64,000 nt of DNA. It comes from an uncultured Alphaproteobacteria bacterium. Lineage in GTDB: Bacteria; Pseudomonadota; Alphaproteobacteria; RF32; CAG-239. The notes under the pieces are model-generated. The model was given only the letters and a program-made list of their open reading frames with translations. It did not search any database and was not told the DNA's origin. Shown here piece by piece: positions 48,765 to 56,943 of this stretch (the first letter of the stretch is position 1; every line of letters starts with the position of its first letter). A program made the position numbers and the translations under genes. Location of the stretch: contig CALXPL010000001.1 of assembly GCA_944390275.1 (NCBI GenBank), positions 310,001 to 374,000 of the forward strand, given 5' to 3'.

Positions 48765-49136
48765 ATGACAAAAAATAAGTTTTCTGCGCAACCTTTACCG
48801 AAAGAAATTTTTGAAATTTATAAAGAAAAAATTCTTGCTGAAGGTCCTTTGATTACCAGAACAAGACTTTCAAAAATTTTCCCTTTTTTCAACCATCATA
48901 CATTGAGAAATTGGGACGCAGAAGAAAGAGGAATATCTGGAAAAATCAATATCGGTTTGCAAAAACAGGCTTGTTATCCAACTCAAGCTACCGTTGATTT
49001 CATAGAAGAAATGTTTTGCAAACATCCTTTGCTGTTAGCAGAACAAGAGAAAAAACGGCAAAAAGAGGAACAAGAAAGATGCAAGCAGCAAGAAAAAAGA
49101 ACCGTTAACTATTACAGAACAGGAGAAAAAAAATGA
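48765..49136 (+). CDS. small basic protein of the element, possible DNA-binding protein
   Basis: 123 aa, unrecognised. Residues 25-60 (LITRTRLSKIFPFFNHHTLRNWDAEERGI) read like a helix-turn-helix of the excisionase or MerR kind, and the C-terminus is a charged helix (KKRQKEEQERCKQQEKR). It overlaps the primase gene by four bases (ATGA). Position between integrase and replication gene suggests a replication accessory or excisionase. Confidence 0.6.
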   Translation: MTKNKFSAQPLPKEIFEIYKEKILAEGPLITRTRLSKIFPFFNHHTLRNWDAEERGISGKINIGLQKQACYPTQATVDFIEEMFCKHPLLLAEQEKKRQKEEQERCKQQEKRTVNYYRTGEKK

Positions 49137-51472
49137 AACTAAAAAACATTTTGATTGAAAAACAGGAGAGAGAGGTGCAAGCCTCTCCACTCCCAAAACG
49201 AGAAGATACGGCAATATCTTCTCAAAACATAAACAAAATCTTGGAAACGCGTAATTTCTATGATGTTGCTATGTTTTATACAAGCAGGAATATTAAAGTA
49301 TTTCCTGTAAAAAAGCAAGGAAAATCACCTCTTTGCGTAGGAGGTTTTAAGTCGGCAACTGTTGATACAGCCATTTTACAAGAATGGAATAAAAAATTTA
49401 TCGATTGTAATATTGGTATTCCAACCGGACAGTTGAATAACATTTTTGTTGTTGATGTTGACGGCGAACAAGGTTTTGAATCCCTAAACCGTCTAGAGTT
49501 AATTTATGGCAAATTGGATGCTCCCACTGTTATAACAGGAAAAGGTAAGCACTTATATTTCAAAATGCCCGAAAATATAGACATTAAGTCAAGTGTTAGC
49601 AAAATTGCCAATCACATAGATATACGGGCTAATGGTGGTTATGTGGTCGCTCCACCCTCAATCCACGAAAATGGACATCAATATACTTGGGAAAATTTTG
49701 ATATAAATCAGGATTTTCCTCAAGCTCCAGGTTGGTTAATTTCTTTAATTGCAAATGCGGAAAAACAACCTTTGCACTTTTCAGACGTGCTAGAAGAAAT
49801 TTCAAACGCGCCGCAAGGACAACGCAACGACACACTTTATAAGCGTTCTATCAGCCTTATAGCACGTTCAAAAAAAGAATTTTTAGATATGGAAGAAATT
49901 AAACAAAATATTATAAATGCCGCATTACAATCCGGATTATCAAAAGAGGAATCTCTTAAAACCGTTGATAATGCCTTAAAATTTGTTGAAGAACATTGTA
50001 ACTATTGGGGTGATATTGAACCTGATATGGATATTTTGAAAACAAAAATTCTTTTGCCAGCTCCCAAATTAAATACAAAAATATTTAAGGGGTTGGAAGA
50101 TTGGGTTGTTCAAACGGCAGAAAATACGAATGCTCCGGTTGATTATGTTGCATTTTCCTTGCTTGCAGGTGCCGCAGGTGTTATTGGTTTGTCTCGAAGA
50201 ATTTCTTCTTGGGAAACTTGGGAAGAACCATGTTGTTTGTGGGTTGGTGTAATTGGAGAACCGAGTTCAGGCAAAACACCTGCAACAACACCAATTCGGA
50301 AAATTCTTAACAAAGTTGAGGATGCTCGAAAAGAAGATTATTTTGATAAATTAGCAAAGTGGAAAACAGAAAAGGAAGTTGCAAAGCAAAGAAAAAAAGA
50401 GTGGGAAGATAAAGTAAAGGAAAACCCAGATTTGGCACCTAAATTTCCAGCTTCTGCTGTCGTTCCTCCAAAACCACAAACATATCGTTTTGTTTATGGT
50501 GATACCACTCAAGAGGCATTAACCAGTGATATGGAAAGAAACATTAAAGGTGCAATTCTCTTTAGAGATGAATTATCTGCTTGGATTAGTGGAATGAATC
50601 GCTATAATAGCGGTGCTTCGGAAAAAGGATTTTGGCTTGAAGCGTTTAATGGCAATAAGTTTGTTTGTAATCGTGCTAAATTTGATGGTGAACGACAAGA
50701 AATTCAAAATTTGCTTGTTTCCGTTTTTGGTACAATCCAGCCTCAAAGGCTCATAGAAACGGTGCTTTCCGACCGCGGGGACGGTTTCCTTGCACGCTTT
50801 TTATGGGTCTATCCAGAGCCTAAACCGGCTGCTATTCCGCAAAATACCGTTTTGTCGGGAAAAGTGTTGTCTGCATTTGAAAAACTTGATTCACTATTAA
50901 ATCCGTATATGGATAATGCAGAGAAACAAAAGAAATGCTTACCATTGAGTGTTAAGGCTCGAGAGGCTTTTAGTGTTTGGTTTATTTCCCATTCAAACAA
51001 GTCACAGCAAGAAGAGAGCCTCTTAAAATATTTTCTTGGTAAAGGTCAAGGTTATGTATTGCGGTTTGCTTTATTGTTTGAGATGTTATGGTGGGCAAGC
51101 TCAGAATATAGCGAACCTACAGAGATAAGTCTTGAGGCGATTAAAACAGCAATTGAATTATATGATACATATTTAACACCAATGTGTGAACGGGTATATA
51201 ATATGTATTACAGTCCGTCGCAAAATATTGAGGCACGTTCTCTGGCAAGATATATCATTGAAAATAAGCTATGTAGTTTTACCCTACGAGATATATATAA
51301 CAATGGAAATATTGCAAACTTGCGAAGGAAAGAACAAGTTCAAATTGCTGCAAATAAACTTATGGATTTAGGTTGGTTAAGTTGCAAATCGTCAAGAGCA
51401 GGAACAAGTGTAGGTAGAATGCGTAAAACGTTTTATGTAAATCCAGAAGTTTATGATTTAGAAAATTTGTAG
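49133..51472 (+). CDS. primase-polymerase / DUF3987 replication protein
   Basis: 779 aa. Residues ~35-205 form a prim-pol domain: FPVKKQGKSPLC, the DxD metal site in FVVDVDGEQGF, GKGKHLYFKMP, and ANGGYVVAPPS. After a linker a DUF3987 helicase-like ATPase follows (CLWVGVIGEPSSGKTPATTP Walker A; RDELSAWISGMN Walker B-like; DRGDGFLARFLWVYPEP). This arrangement is typical of phage, plasmid and satellite replication initiators, so the element may replicate after excision. Confidence 0.88.
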   Translation: MKLKNILIEKQEREVQASPLPKREDTAISSQNINKILETRNFYDVAMFYTSRNIKVFPVKKQGKSPLCVGGFKSATVDTAILQEWNKKFIDCNIGIPTGQLNNIFVVDVDGEQGFESLNRLELIYGKLDAPTVITGKGKHLYFKMPENIDIKSSVSKIANHIDIRANGGYVVAPPSIHENGHQYTWENFDINQDFPQAPGWLISLIANAEKQPLHFSDVLEEISNAPQGQRNDTLYKRSISLIARSKKEFLDMEEIKQNIINAALQSGLSKEESLKTVDNALKFVEEHCNYWGDIEPDMDILKTKILLPAPKLNTKIFKGLEDWVVQTAENTNAPVDYVAFSLLAGAAGVIGLSRRISSWETWEEPCCLWVGVIGEPSSGKTPATTPIRKILNKVEDARKEDYFDKLAKWKTEKEVAKQRKKEWEDKVKENPDLAPKFPASAVVPPKPQTYRFVYGDTTQEALTSDMERNIKGAILFRDELSAWISGMNRYNSGASEKGFWLEAFNGNKFVCNRAKFDGERQEIQNLLVSVFGTIQPQRLIETVLSDRGDGFLARFLWVYPEPKPAAIPQNTVLSGKVLSAFEKLDSLLNPYMDNAEKQKKCLPLSVKAREAFSVWFISHSNKSQQEESLLKYFLGKGQGYVLRFALLFEMLWWASSEYSEPTEISLEAIKTAIELYDTYLTPMCERVYNMYYSPSQNIEARSLARYIIENKLCSFTLRDIYNNGNIANLRRKEQVQIAANKLMDLGWLSCKSSRAGTSVGRMRKTFYVNPEVYDLENL

Positions 51473-51480
51473 AAAAGAAA

Positions 51481-51509
51481 AAGTAGGGCTACAATAGTTA
51501 GCCCTACTT
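51481..51509. terminator. bidirectional terminator
   Basis: Eleven-base stem AAGTAGGGCTA/TAGCCCTACTT with seven-base loop between convergent genes. A T-rich tract follows on the minus strand; the plus side has only short T. Confidence 0.8.
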
Positions 51510-51518
51510 TATGCAACA

Positions 51519-51773
51519 TTAAAAGTTTAATTCATTAATTGAAATATCTTTAACCTTATATCCATCCTCATCAAATACAATTACGTTAGAATAATTATAA
51601 AAATCTCTCAAATAAATGAACTTATCGTCATGCTTTAATAATTCCATTCCAGAAGATGCTGTCGGAAAAAGCATTGTTCCTTTGGTAGGCTCTCGCTCAA
51701 TTGTAACTACTCCTTGTATAATATGAGGATATGTGTGAATATTACCAGAGGCATCAGATAAATTATATATCAT
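51519..51773 (-). CDS. small unknown partner of the nuclease gene
   Basis: 84 aa, unrecognised. A compact beta-rich domain by composition (GVVTIEREPTKGTMLF, KFIYLRDFYNYSNVIVFD). AGGAAAGGAAC precedes the ATG. It follows the PD-(D/E)XK gene by 27 bases on the same strand, so it may be an antitoxin, immunity or accessory subunit; this is inference from position only. Confidence 0.6.
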   Translation of the reverse strand: MIYNLSDASGNIHTYPHIIQGVVTIEREPTKGTMLFPTASSGMELLKHDDKFIYLRDFYNYSNVIVFDEDGYKVKDISINELNF

Positions 51774-51800
51774 TTTTGTTCCTTTCCTAAGTTGTTATTC

Positions 51801-52736
51801 TTATTTTTCTTGAATAAATTGCAAAATATCATTTAAACAAGTTACTCTTTTATAAGCATAAGTTGTTGTCTTTCCGGTTCGATTGGAAGGGGTGTAGCCT
51901 TTGTCTCGCATTTGATTTTGTAATTTTGTTATTAACTCTTTGTTTTTTATGGTTTCATCTCTATTGGAGCTTAATAGTTTTTTGCATAATTTTATGTCTG
52001 ATGTTTTATTTCCAGAAAAATAAATTTCTATTTGTTTATATATATCAACTTTTCCAATACTCTGGAAATCAAACCAGCAACCGTAAAATCCTCCTTTGGG
52101 ATTGTTTACCCAAGCAATATCATAATATTTTTCATACTGAGTAAATTGACTTAGAAGATATTCAAACCATTTCTCTTTATTCCAATTGAAAATGTCTTTT
52201 GTATTACAAGATTTTGCAAGTTCATTCATTGACTTAAGTCGAAGATAAAAACTTTGCAATATTAGATTGTTTGTTTTTTTGTAACTCAATATTTTCATAA
52301 ATTTTTGTCTATTGATGGGGGTGCAATCTTCTTGAGGTAAGATTGTTGTGTTTGAAGATATATATCCTCGCACATAGTCGCTTGTTTTTAAATAGCAGAC
52401 TTTAATTTTTCTGTCTTTTGATAAATTATCTTTTTTTAATGTTTTTACATACCTAATAATCTGATCTGAATGTTCTGAAGTATTTGTTTTATCTTCAATA
52501 ATTAATAGAAAATTGGGAGTAATAACTAAAATGTCTATACCATGGTATTGTTGTTTTATTTCTGAAATTTCTTCTGTCAGAGTAAGTCCACTTTTTTCTA
52601 AAAATAAATGGGCAATTGCATATTCATTTGGAAAAGTATCTTTATATTTCTCTTTTCCAAATTCTAATAGATAGCAAATGAAAGCATCTTGAGACAGTTC
52701 ACTTGTTGCGTAGTCAAAAATATTTGGCTGTTCCAT
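51801..52736 (-). CDS. PD-(D/E)XK nuclease-superfamily protein
   Basis: 311 aa from the ATG at 52736, which has GGAG seven bases upstream; the ATG at 52742 is too close to it. N-terminal half has the nuclease core: LSQDAFICYLLEFG, then HGIDILVITPNFLLIIEDKTN, where Asp and the E-x-K form the active site. The general shape is that of the family in which a restriction-like domain is followed by ~150 helical residues (DIAWVNNPKGGFYGCWFDF). Probably a DNase of a defence or addiction pair. Divergent from the XRE gene across shared palindromes. Confidence 0.8.
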   Translation of the reverse strand: MEQPNIFDYATSELSQDAFICYLLEFGKEKYKDTFPNEYAIAHLFLEKSGLTLTEEISEIKQQYHGIDILVITPNFLLIIEDKTNTSEHSDQIIRYVKTLKKDNLSKDRKIKVCYLKTSDYVRGYISSNTTILPQEDCTPINRQKFMKILSYKKTNNLILQSFYLRLKSMNELAKSCNTKDIFNWNKEKWFEYLLSQFTQYEKYYDIAWVNNPKGGFYGCWFDFQSIGKVDIYKQIEIYFSGNKTSDIKLCKKLLSSNRDETIKNKELITKLQNQMRDKGYTPSNRTGKTTTYAYKRVTCLNDILQFIQEK

Positions 52737-52771
52737 TACCATACTCCAGTGTTAGAAAGTTTACCTTGTAT

Positions 52772-52789
52772 ACACACTCTAATGTGTGT
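52772..52789. promoter_or_regulatory. palindromic operator, copy 1
   Basis: ACACAC-TCTAAT-GTGTGT. It shares the 15-base core ACACACTCTAATGTG with the copy at 52849 and lies 36 bases upstream of the nuclease start. Probable binding site for the XRE repressor. Confidence 0.7.
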
Positions 52790-52848
52790 TAAGAGGCAAG
52801 TCAATCAAAATCAGAGGAAAAAAACACAGCCAACCGCTATGGTATTTT

Positions 52849-52863
52849 ACACACTCTAATGTG
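52849..52863. promoter_or_regulatory. palindromic operator, copy 2
   Basis: ACACACTCTAATGTG flanked as TTTT...AAAA, 27 bases before the XRE start. Same core as copy 1, 77 bases apart; suggests autoregulation and joint control of both divergent transcripts. Confidence 0.7.
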
Positions 52864-52890
52864 AAAATCGCTAACATTCAGGGGTGTAAA

Positions 52891-53238
52891 ATGAACGAAA
52901 CAACTCAAATGCTAAAAAATTTAGGCAGACGAATAGCCTATTTAAGAAAACAACAAGGAATGAGCCAAGAAGATTTTGCGGAGGCTTCCGGTAAAATGAT
53001 AAACACGATTTCTAATATAGAACGCGGTTTAAGTGATCCTAAAATTTCGACTCTGGTATCAATTTCAAATGCCCTTAACACTTCCATTGAAGAACTTTTT
53101 TCAGAATCCCAAGAGAATCCAACGGAAAACGAGCTGCCAAGCAATATTTTAGCAATTCTTCAAATTCTTAAGAAACAAGACGATAAAACCCTGCAAGTTA
53201 TTCAAAAACAAATTGAAGCTCTTTTAGAGTTGGTGTAG
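52891..53238 (+). CDS. XRE-family transcriptional regulator
   Basis: 115 aa from the ATG at 52891 (MNETTQMLKNLGRR); the longer frame starts inside the operators. HTH_3 domain: RIAYLRKQQGMSQEDFAEAS, then MINTISNIERGLSDPKIST and LVSISNALNTSIEELF. C-terminal helix (QDDKTLQVIQKQIEALLELV) probably dimerises. Likely represses the divergent nuclease pair and itself. Confidence 0.88.
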   Translation: MNETTQMLKNLGRRIAYLRKQQGMSQEDFAEASGKMINTISNIERGLSDPKISTLVSISNALNTSIEELFSESQENPTENELPSNILAILQILKKQDDKTLQVIQKQIEALLELV

Positions 53239-53310
53239 ATAATATTGTCGAGATATTCCATAATTGCCGATTTATTCTGTAATTATGTTATTTAATAAAT
53301 TAGAATAATC

Positions 53311-53339
53311 TTGTCTTTTCAGATGAAAAGTTGTAATAT
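53311..53339 (+). promoter_or_regulatory. promoter of the ABC-3C-like operon
   Basis: TTGTCT, 17-base spacer, TAATAT, 33 bases upstream of the first small gene. It shows the operon is transcribed separately from the XRE gene. Confidence 0.7.
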
Positions 53340-53371
53340 TCAATTAATTTATGATTAATTAGCGAGGACTC

Positions 53372-53545
53372 ATGTTCGATAAAAATATAAAGAATCAAAC
53401 TAATATAAATTCCCAAAATGGAAATGCTATTGGAATTAACTATGGAAATATTTCTAATAGAACTCCTCAAACCAGTTCTAAAGGTAAGAGCTTTCTCTCT
53501 TCATTTCTTGCCACTTTGTTACGATTTTTAAGAATTTTTAAGTAA
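53372..53545 (+). CDS. 57-aa peptide with the same N-terminal motif as the next gene
   Basis: ATG at 53372, AGCGAGGA upstream, TAA at 53543-53545, six bases before the next gene. The N-terminus reads NQTNINSQNGNAIGINYGNI; the following 192-aa protein has TQTNINSQYGQAIGNNYGTI at the same place. After a Ser/Thr/Gly linker the peptide ends SFLSSFLATLLRFLRIFK, a hydrophobic tail with spaced Arg/Lys that could form a membrane-active or amphipathic helix. Too short for common gene callers. A toxic effector or a regulator of the effector is the main hypothesis; no family is known to me. Confidence 0.72.
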   Translation: MFDKNIKNQTNINSQNGNAIGINYGNISNRTPQTSSKGKSFLSSFLATLLRFLRIFK

Positions 53546-53551
53546 TAAAAA

Positions 53552-54130
53552 ATGTTGGATGAAAAAATAAACACACAAACAAATATCAATTCTCAATATG
53601 GGCAAGCTATAGGTAATAACTATGGGACAATTAATAATGTTCCCAATAGTTATCTAAAAGACCTAGTTCATGACTTAAGAGAGCAAATGCAAAATGACAT
53701 TGTGGTTGAAGAGATTATATATAAGCTGAACTATCTACTTTCTGATTCCGAAGAATTTGAGCCGATGGACTTACAATTAAAGCTAAAAATTGCTGATAGA
53801 GAAAAGGAGTTTAATGAGGCTGTAAGATTAAAAGAACAAATCGCAAAATGTATAGATAAGTATTCAAGCTATGAAGCCGCAAACTCTTATTTTTCTCATA
53901 TTTTATATAAAGTTTTGTATGATTTTAGAAATTATATCTATCCATTGATAAAGGATGATAAAAACAAAGATGAAATAAATACGGCGATTTATGAGCGTGT
54001 CGTTTACCCTGTTTTCAAAGAAATTGAAAGAGGAGAAAATTTTTTCAGGTTTGATCTGTCTGATATAAGAGGACTCGTATTTTTCTTAACAGGAAATTGC
54101 CATTTATGGTTTGACAAAGGACATATCTAA
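53552..54130 (+). CDS. ABC-3C-like effector/CTD protein
   Basis: 192 aa. Begins with the Asn/Gly-rich motif TQTNINSQYGQAIGNNYGTI, then a helical region rich in Glu/Lys. The C-terminal ~80 residues (FSHILYKVLYDFRNYIYPLI, ERVVYPVFKEI, IRGLVFFLTGNCHLWFDKG) recall the C-terminal domain that links effectors to ABC-three-component systems, where a GMLYFLTGxCHI-like segment recurs; this is recall, not a search result. No catalytic motif is visible, so the effector may be the short N-terminal motif or the preceding peptide. Confidence 0.65.
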   Translation: MLDEKINTQTNINSQYGQAIGNNYGTINNVPNSYLKDLVHDLREQMQNDIVVEEIIYKLNYLLSDSEEFEPMDLQLKLKIADREKEFNEAVRLKEQIAKCIDKYSSYEAANSYFSHILYKVLYDFRNYIYPLIKDDKNKDEINTAIYERVVYPVFKEIERGENFFRFDLSDIRGLVFFLTGNCHLWFDKGHI

Positions 54131-54640
54131 ATGCTTACATATCAGCCACAAAATGACATATACTACGGAATTTTTAGATTTTTATCTATATTAATCCGTG
54201 ATAGCAGTAAAGAATACAACATAGATTTATTTAAAATACTAGACTTCTATCTTCTGTTTCCAAATTTTATACCAGATATACGAGTTACTAACGAACTATT
54301 AAAGGACAAAAACAAGTTCAAGCAATATAAAAATGCATATGCAGTTGAGGGCAATCAAAAGCAAATATTTAATAAACTTAACAAGATACAAGATAAGATT
54401 ATTGAAATTCTTGTTTCTAAAAATATTTTAAATATTGCAAAAATAAAAATCGGTATAATTTCACTAAATCCAAATATAGATATCCCGTTTTTCTTACTAC
54501 AACAAATAGAGGCAAAAAATCACGAAAATTATAATATTTTCGAATTTTTAACAAACTTATCCACTCTACCTTTTTATGGAGAAGATGGATTAAAGGACAG
54601 AACAGGCTTAATGGAGTATAGGTATGACGGAGTTAATTAG
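54131..54640 (+). CDS. ABC-3C-like middle component
   Basis: 169 aa, starting directly after the preceding stop (TAAATG). All-helical small protein; the opening MLTYQPQNDIYYGIFRFLSI and DLFKILDFYLLFP look like the middle components of ABC-3C systems, small wHTH or helical adaptors encoded between effector and ATPase. Its 3' end overlaps the ATPase start by 17 bases. Assigned largely by position and size. Confidence 0.6.
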   Translation: MLTYQPQNDIYYGIFRFLSILIRDSSKEYNIDLFKILDFYLLFPNFIPDIRVTNELLKDKNKFKQYKNAYAVEGNQKQIFNKLNKIQDKIIEILVSKNILNIAKIKIGIISLNPNIDIPFFLLQQIEAKNHENYNIFEFLTNLSTLPFYGEDGLKDRTGLMEYRYDGVN

Positions 54641-56582
54641 ACCAACATTAATACTAAATCGTTTGGTAATTACCCGCGGAAATATTATTGTATATGATGA
54701 AGCCTTCCATAAAGGGATGAATGTTATATATGGAAAAAATGCATTCGGCAAATCTTGTATTATGGATGCTATTTTTTACATTTTAGGAGGGTATTTATTA
54801 GAAGTGGAATGGAAAGAAGAATTAAAAATCTGTAATGCCATTTACGCTGAAATTACCATTAATCACGAAATAATAACATTAAAAAGAAATATCACTACAC
54901 CTCCTAATGGTGCTTCTCCAATGTGGGTATATGAAGGGGATTTCATTAGCGCAATATCTAATGATGAAACAAAATGGAAAAAATATGGATATGCAGAAAC
55001 AGCACAAAAAGAAAGTTTTTCTAATGTATTATTTAGATTGTTGGGAATTCCTGAAGTACGAACGTCTGATTTAAACCACGCAATAACCATGAACTCATGC
55101 CTAAGATTAATGTATTGCGATCAAAGAACGCCTTATTTTGAGATATTTAGAAATGAACCGTTTGATAACGAAAACAAGCGTAAGGTTATAAGCGATTTAT
55201 TGTGTGGTATATACAATACAGACTATTACGATTTACAAAGAGAGTTAAAAGAAAAAAATAATGAATATGAGAGCTTAGCATCATATTTACAAAATGTGTT
55301 ATCTCTACTAAACAAAAATGAGAATATGGCTAATCCTTTGTATTTTAAGGAGTTAATTCAAAAGAAAGAATCCGAATTACAAGACCGGTTGAAAGAATTC
55401 AATAATCTTAGAAATGATTTCTATTCTAATCGTAATCTAGAAAACACAAAAAAAGATTTAAAAGATAATATTGAAAAAATAAAGAAAATAAATGCCGATA
55501 TTGAAAATAAAACAGCGACTCAAATAAAGCTTCATTATGAGAAAGAAGATTCTGAACAATTTATTGAATCATTGAATGCCAAACTTTCTGCACTAGAAGA
55601 TGCTGAGGTAACATCACAATATATTGATGGGATTAATATGGGAATCTGTCCAATATGCTTCTCTCATATAACTTCAAGTGTTGACAATTGTTGTTGGTTA
55701 TGTAAATCACCCATATCAAAAAGCACACAAAAATTAAATATAGAGAAGCTAAAGAGAAATTTATTAGCCCAAAAACTTGAATCTCAAAATATTCAAAAGG
55801 AAAGAGAAGCTCAAATTGATTCGATAAATTTTGAATTAAAAAATTTAGCAAGACAAAAAGCAAAACTCCAAAATGACCTTTTTATGAAAAATACATCCAT
55901 TTCAAAAAATGAAATTTTTTTTATTAAGAAAAGTGAGGAAATAGCTTATACTCGAAAAGAAATTGAAGATGCAGAACAAAAATTTAAATTATCTAAAGAG
56001 TTAAAAGAAAAAATGGATAAAAAAGAAAATTTGAAAAAAGAAATTGCTCTTTTAGATGAAAAAATAAAAAATATATCCATTCAAAATGAAAGAAGACTAG
56101 AAGAAGTACAAAATATTCTAGCAACAAAAATTACAAATCTTTTAAAAAATGATGTTGGTGGTGAGAAAGACCTCCACGATATAAAAGCTATAGAAATAAA
56201 TTTTGAGAAAAACAAGTTATATGTAAATAAACGAAGCAATTATGCCGCCAGTTCTATGGGATATATAAAGAACTGTTTTTGTTTAAGTCTTTGGATGGCA
56301 TCCATTGAAAATTCTAATTTTAAATTACCTAGGTTTATGTTATTAGACAACATTGAAGATAAAGGAATAGAGGTAGATCGAGTTTACAATTTTCAAAATA
56401 GTATAAAAAACTTTATTGATAATTCAGATATAACATCTCAAATAATTATTTCAGCAAGTCAGTTGGAAGAAAATTTGCAAAACGAAAATTTTATAATTGG
56501 AAAGTATTATCATAATGATGACACAGGAAAAACATTAAATTTTAAATCTCAAGTAAAGTTATCTGATTTAATTTCTAAATAA
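54624..56582 (+). CDS. SMC/Rad50-like ABC ATPase of the ABC-3C-like operon
   Basis: 652 aa. N-terminal Walker A VIYGKNAFGKSCIMDAIFYI; two coiled-coil arms (about residues 195-310 and 375-495) around a cysteine-containing apex CPICFSH...CCWLCKS that could bind zinc; C-terminal lobe with a signature-like YAASSMGYIKNC and Walker B LPRFMLLDNIEDKG, then IIISASQLEEN (switch region). The residue after Walker B Asp is Asn, not Glu. Last gene of the operon; presumed sensor/motor of the conflict system. Confidence 0.82.
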   Translation: MTELIRPTLILNRLVITRGNIIVYDEAFHKGMNVIYGKNAFGKSCIMDAIFYILGGYLLEVEWKEELKICNAIYAEITINHEIITLKRNITTPPNGASPMWVYEGDFISAISNDETKWKKYGYAETAQKESFSNVLFRLLGIPEVRTSDLNHAITMNSCLRLMYCDQRTPYFEIFRNEPFDNENKRKVISDLLCGIYNTDYYDLQRELKEKNNEYESLASYLQNVLSLLNKNENMANPLYFKELIQKKESELQDRLKEFNNLRNDFYSNRNLENTKKDLKDNIEKIKKINADIENKTATQIKLHYEKEDSEQFIESLNAKLSALEDAEVTSQYIDGINMGICPICFSHITSSVDNCCWLCKSPISKSTQKLNIEKLKRNLLAQKLESQNIQKEREAQIDSINFELKNLARQKAKLQNDLFMKNTSISKNEIFFIKKSEEIAYTRKEIEDAEQKFKLSKELKEKMDKKENLKKEIALLDEKIKNISIQNERRLEEVQNILATKITNLLKNDVGGEKDLHDIKAIEINFEKNKLYVNKRSNYAASSMGYIKNCFCLSLWMASIENSNFKLPRFMLLDNIEDKGIEVDRVYNFQNSIKNFIDNSDITSQIIISASQLEENLQNENFIIGKYYHNDDTGKTLNFKSQVKLSDLISK

Positions 56583-56943
56583 CTATCCACAATTTCAACG
56601 GGTTAGCGTAATAAGTGTGGACATTTAATGAAAAGAGCGCGAAAATGGGGTGTGGGGCGGAAAAGCCCGAAAGCTAATGAGGCTAATGATGCAAATGAGG
56701 TTCTTTAAAAAACAAAAAAAATATATGAATTTATATTTTTTAGGAGGTTTAGGGATAAAAAAGGGAAAGAATTATAGATAGGTAAAATTAAAAATTTTAA
56801 TATCTAAAAATGTAAAGTTTTTTCTTTGGAATTAAATAGATATATTTTGTTTGTAAAGAGCCAAAACACCATTGTTTGCAAGGGATAGAAAAAAATACTT
56901 GATTTATATTTTAGAATACGTTATAGGTAAGAAAGTTTTTGAT
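56583..56943. other. right end of the element, no gene
   Basis: No convincing coding frame. 56630-56700 is locally G-rich and holds near-repeats of TAATGAGGC/TAATGATGC/AAATGAGG spaced about 10 bases, possibly arm-type recombinase sites. The remainder is AT-rich and ends with the promoter for the rebuilt tRNA. Confidence 0.5.
56899..56927 (+). promoter_or_regulatory. element-borne promoter for the rebuilt tRNA-Trp
   Basis: TTGATT, 17-base spacer, TATAGG, 17 bases before the tRNA 5' end. The -35 box equals that of the original promoter at 47210, although the surrounding sequence differs. Confidence 0.65.
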
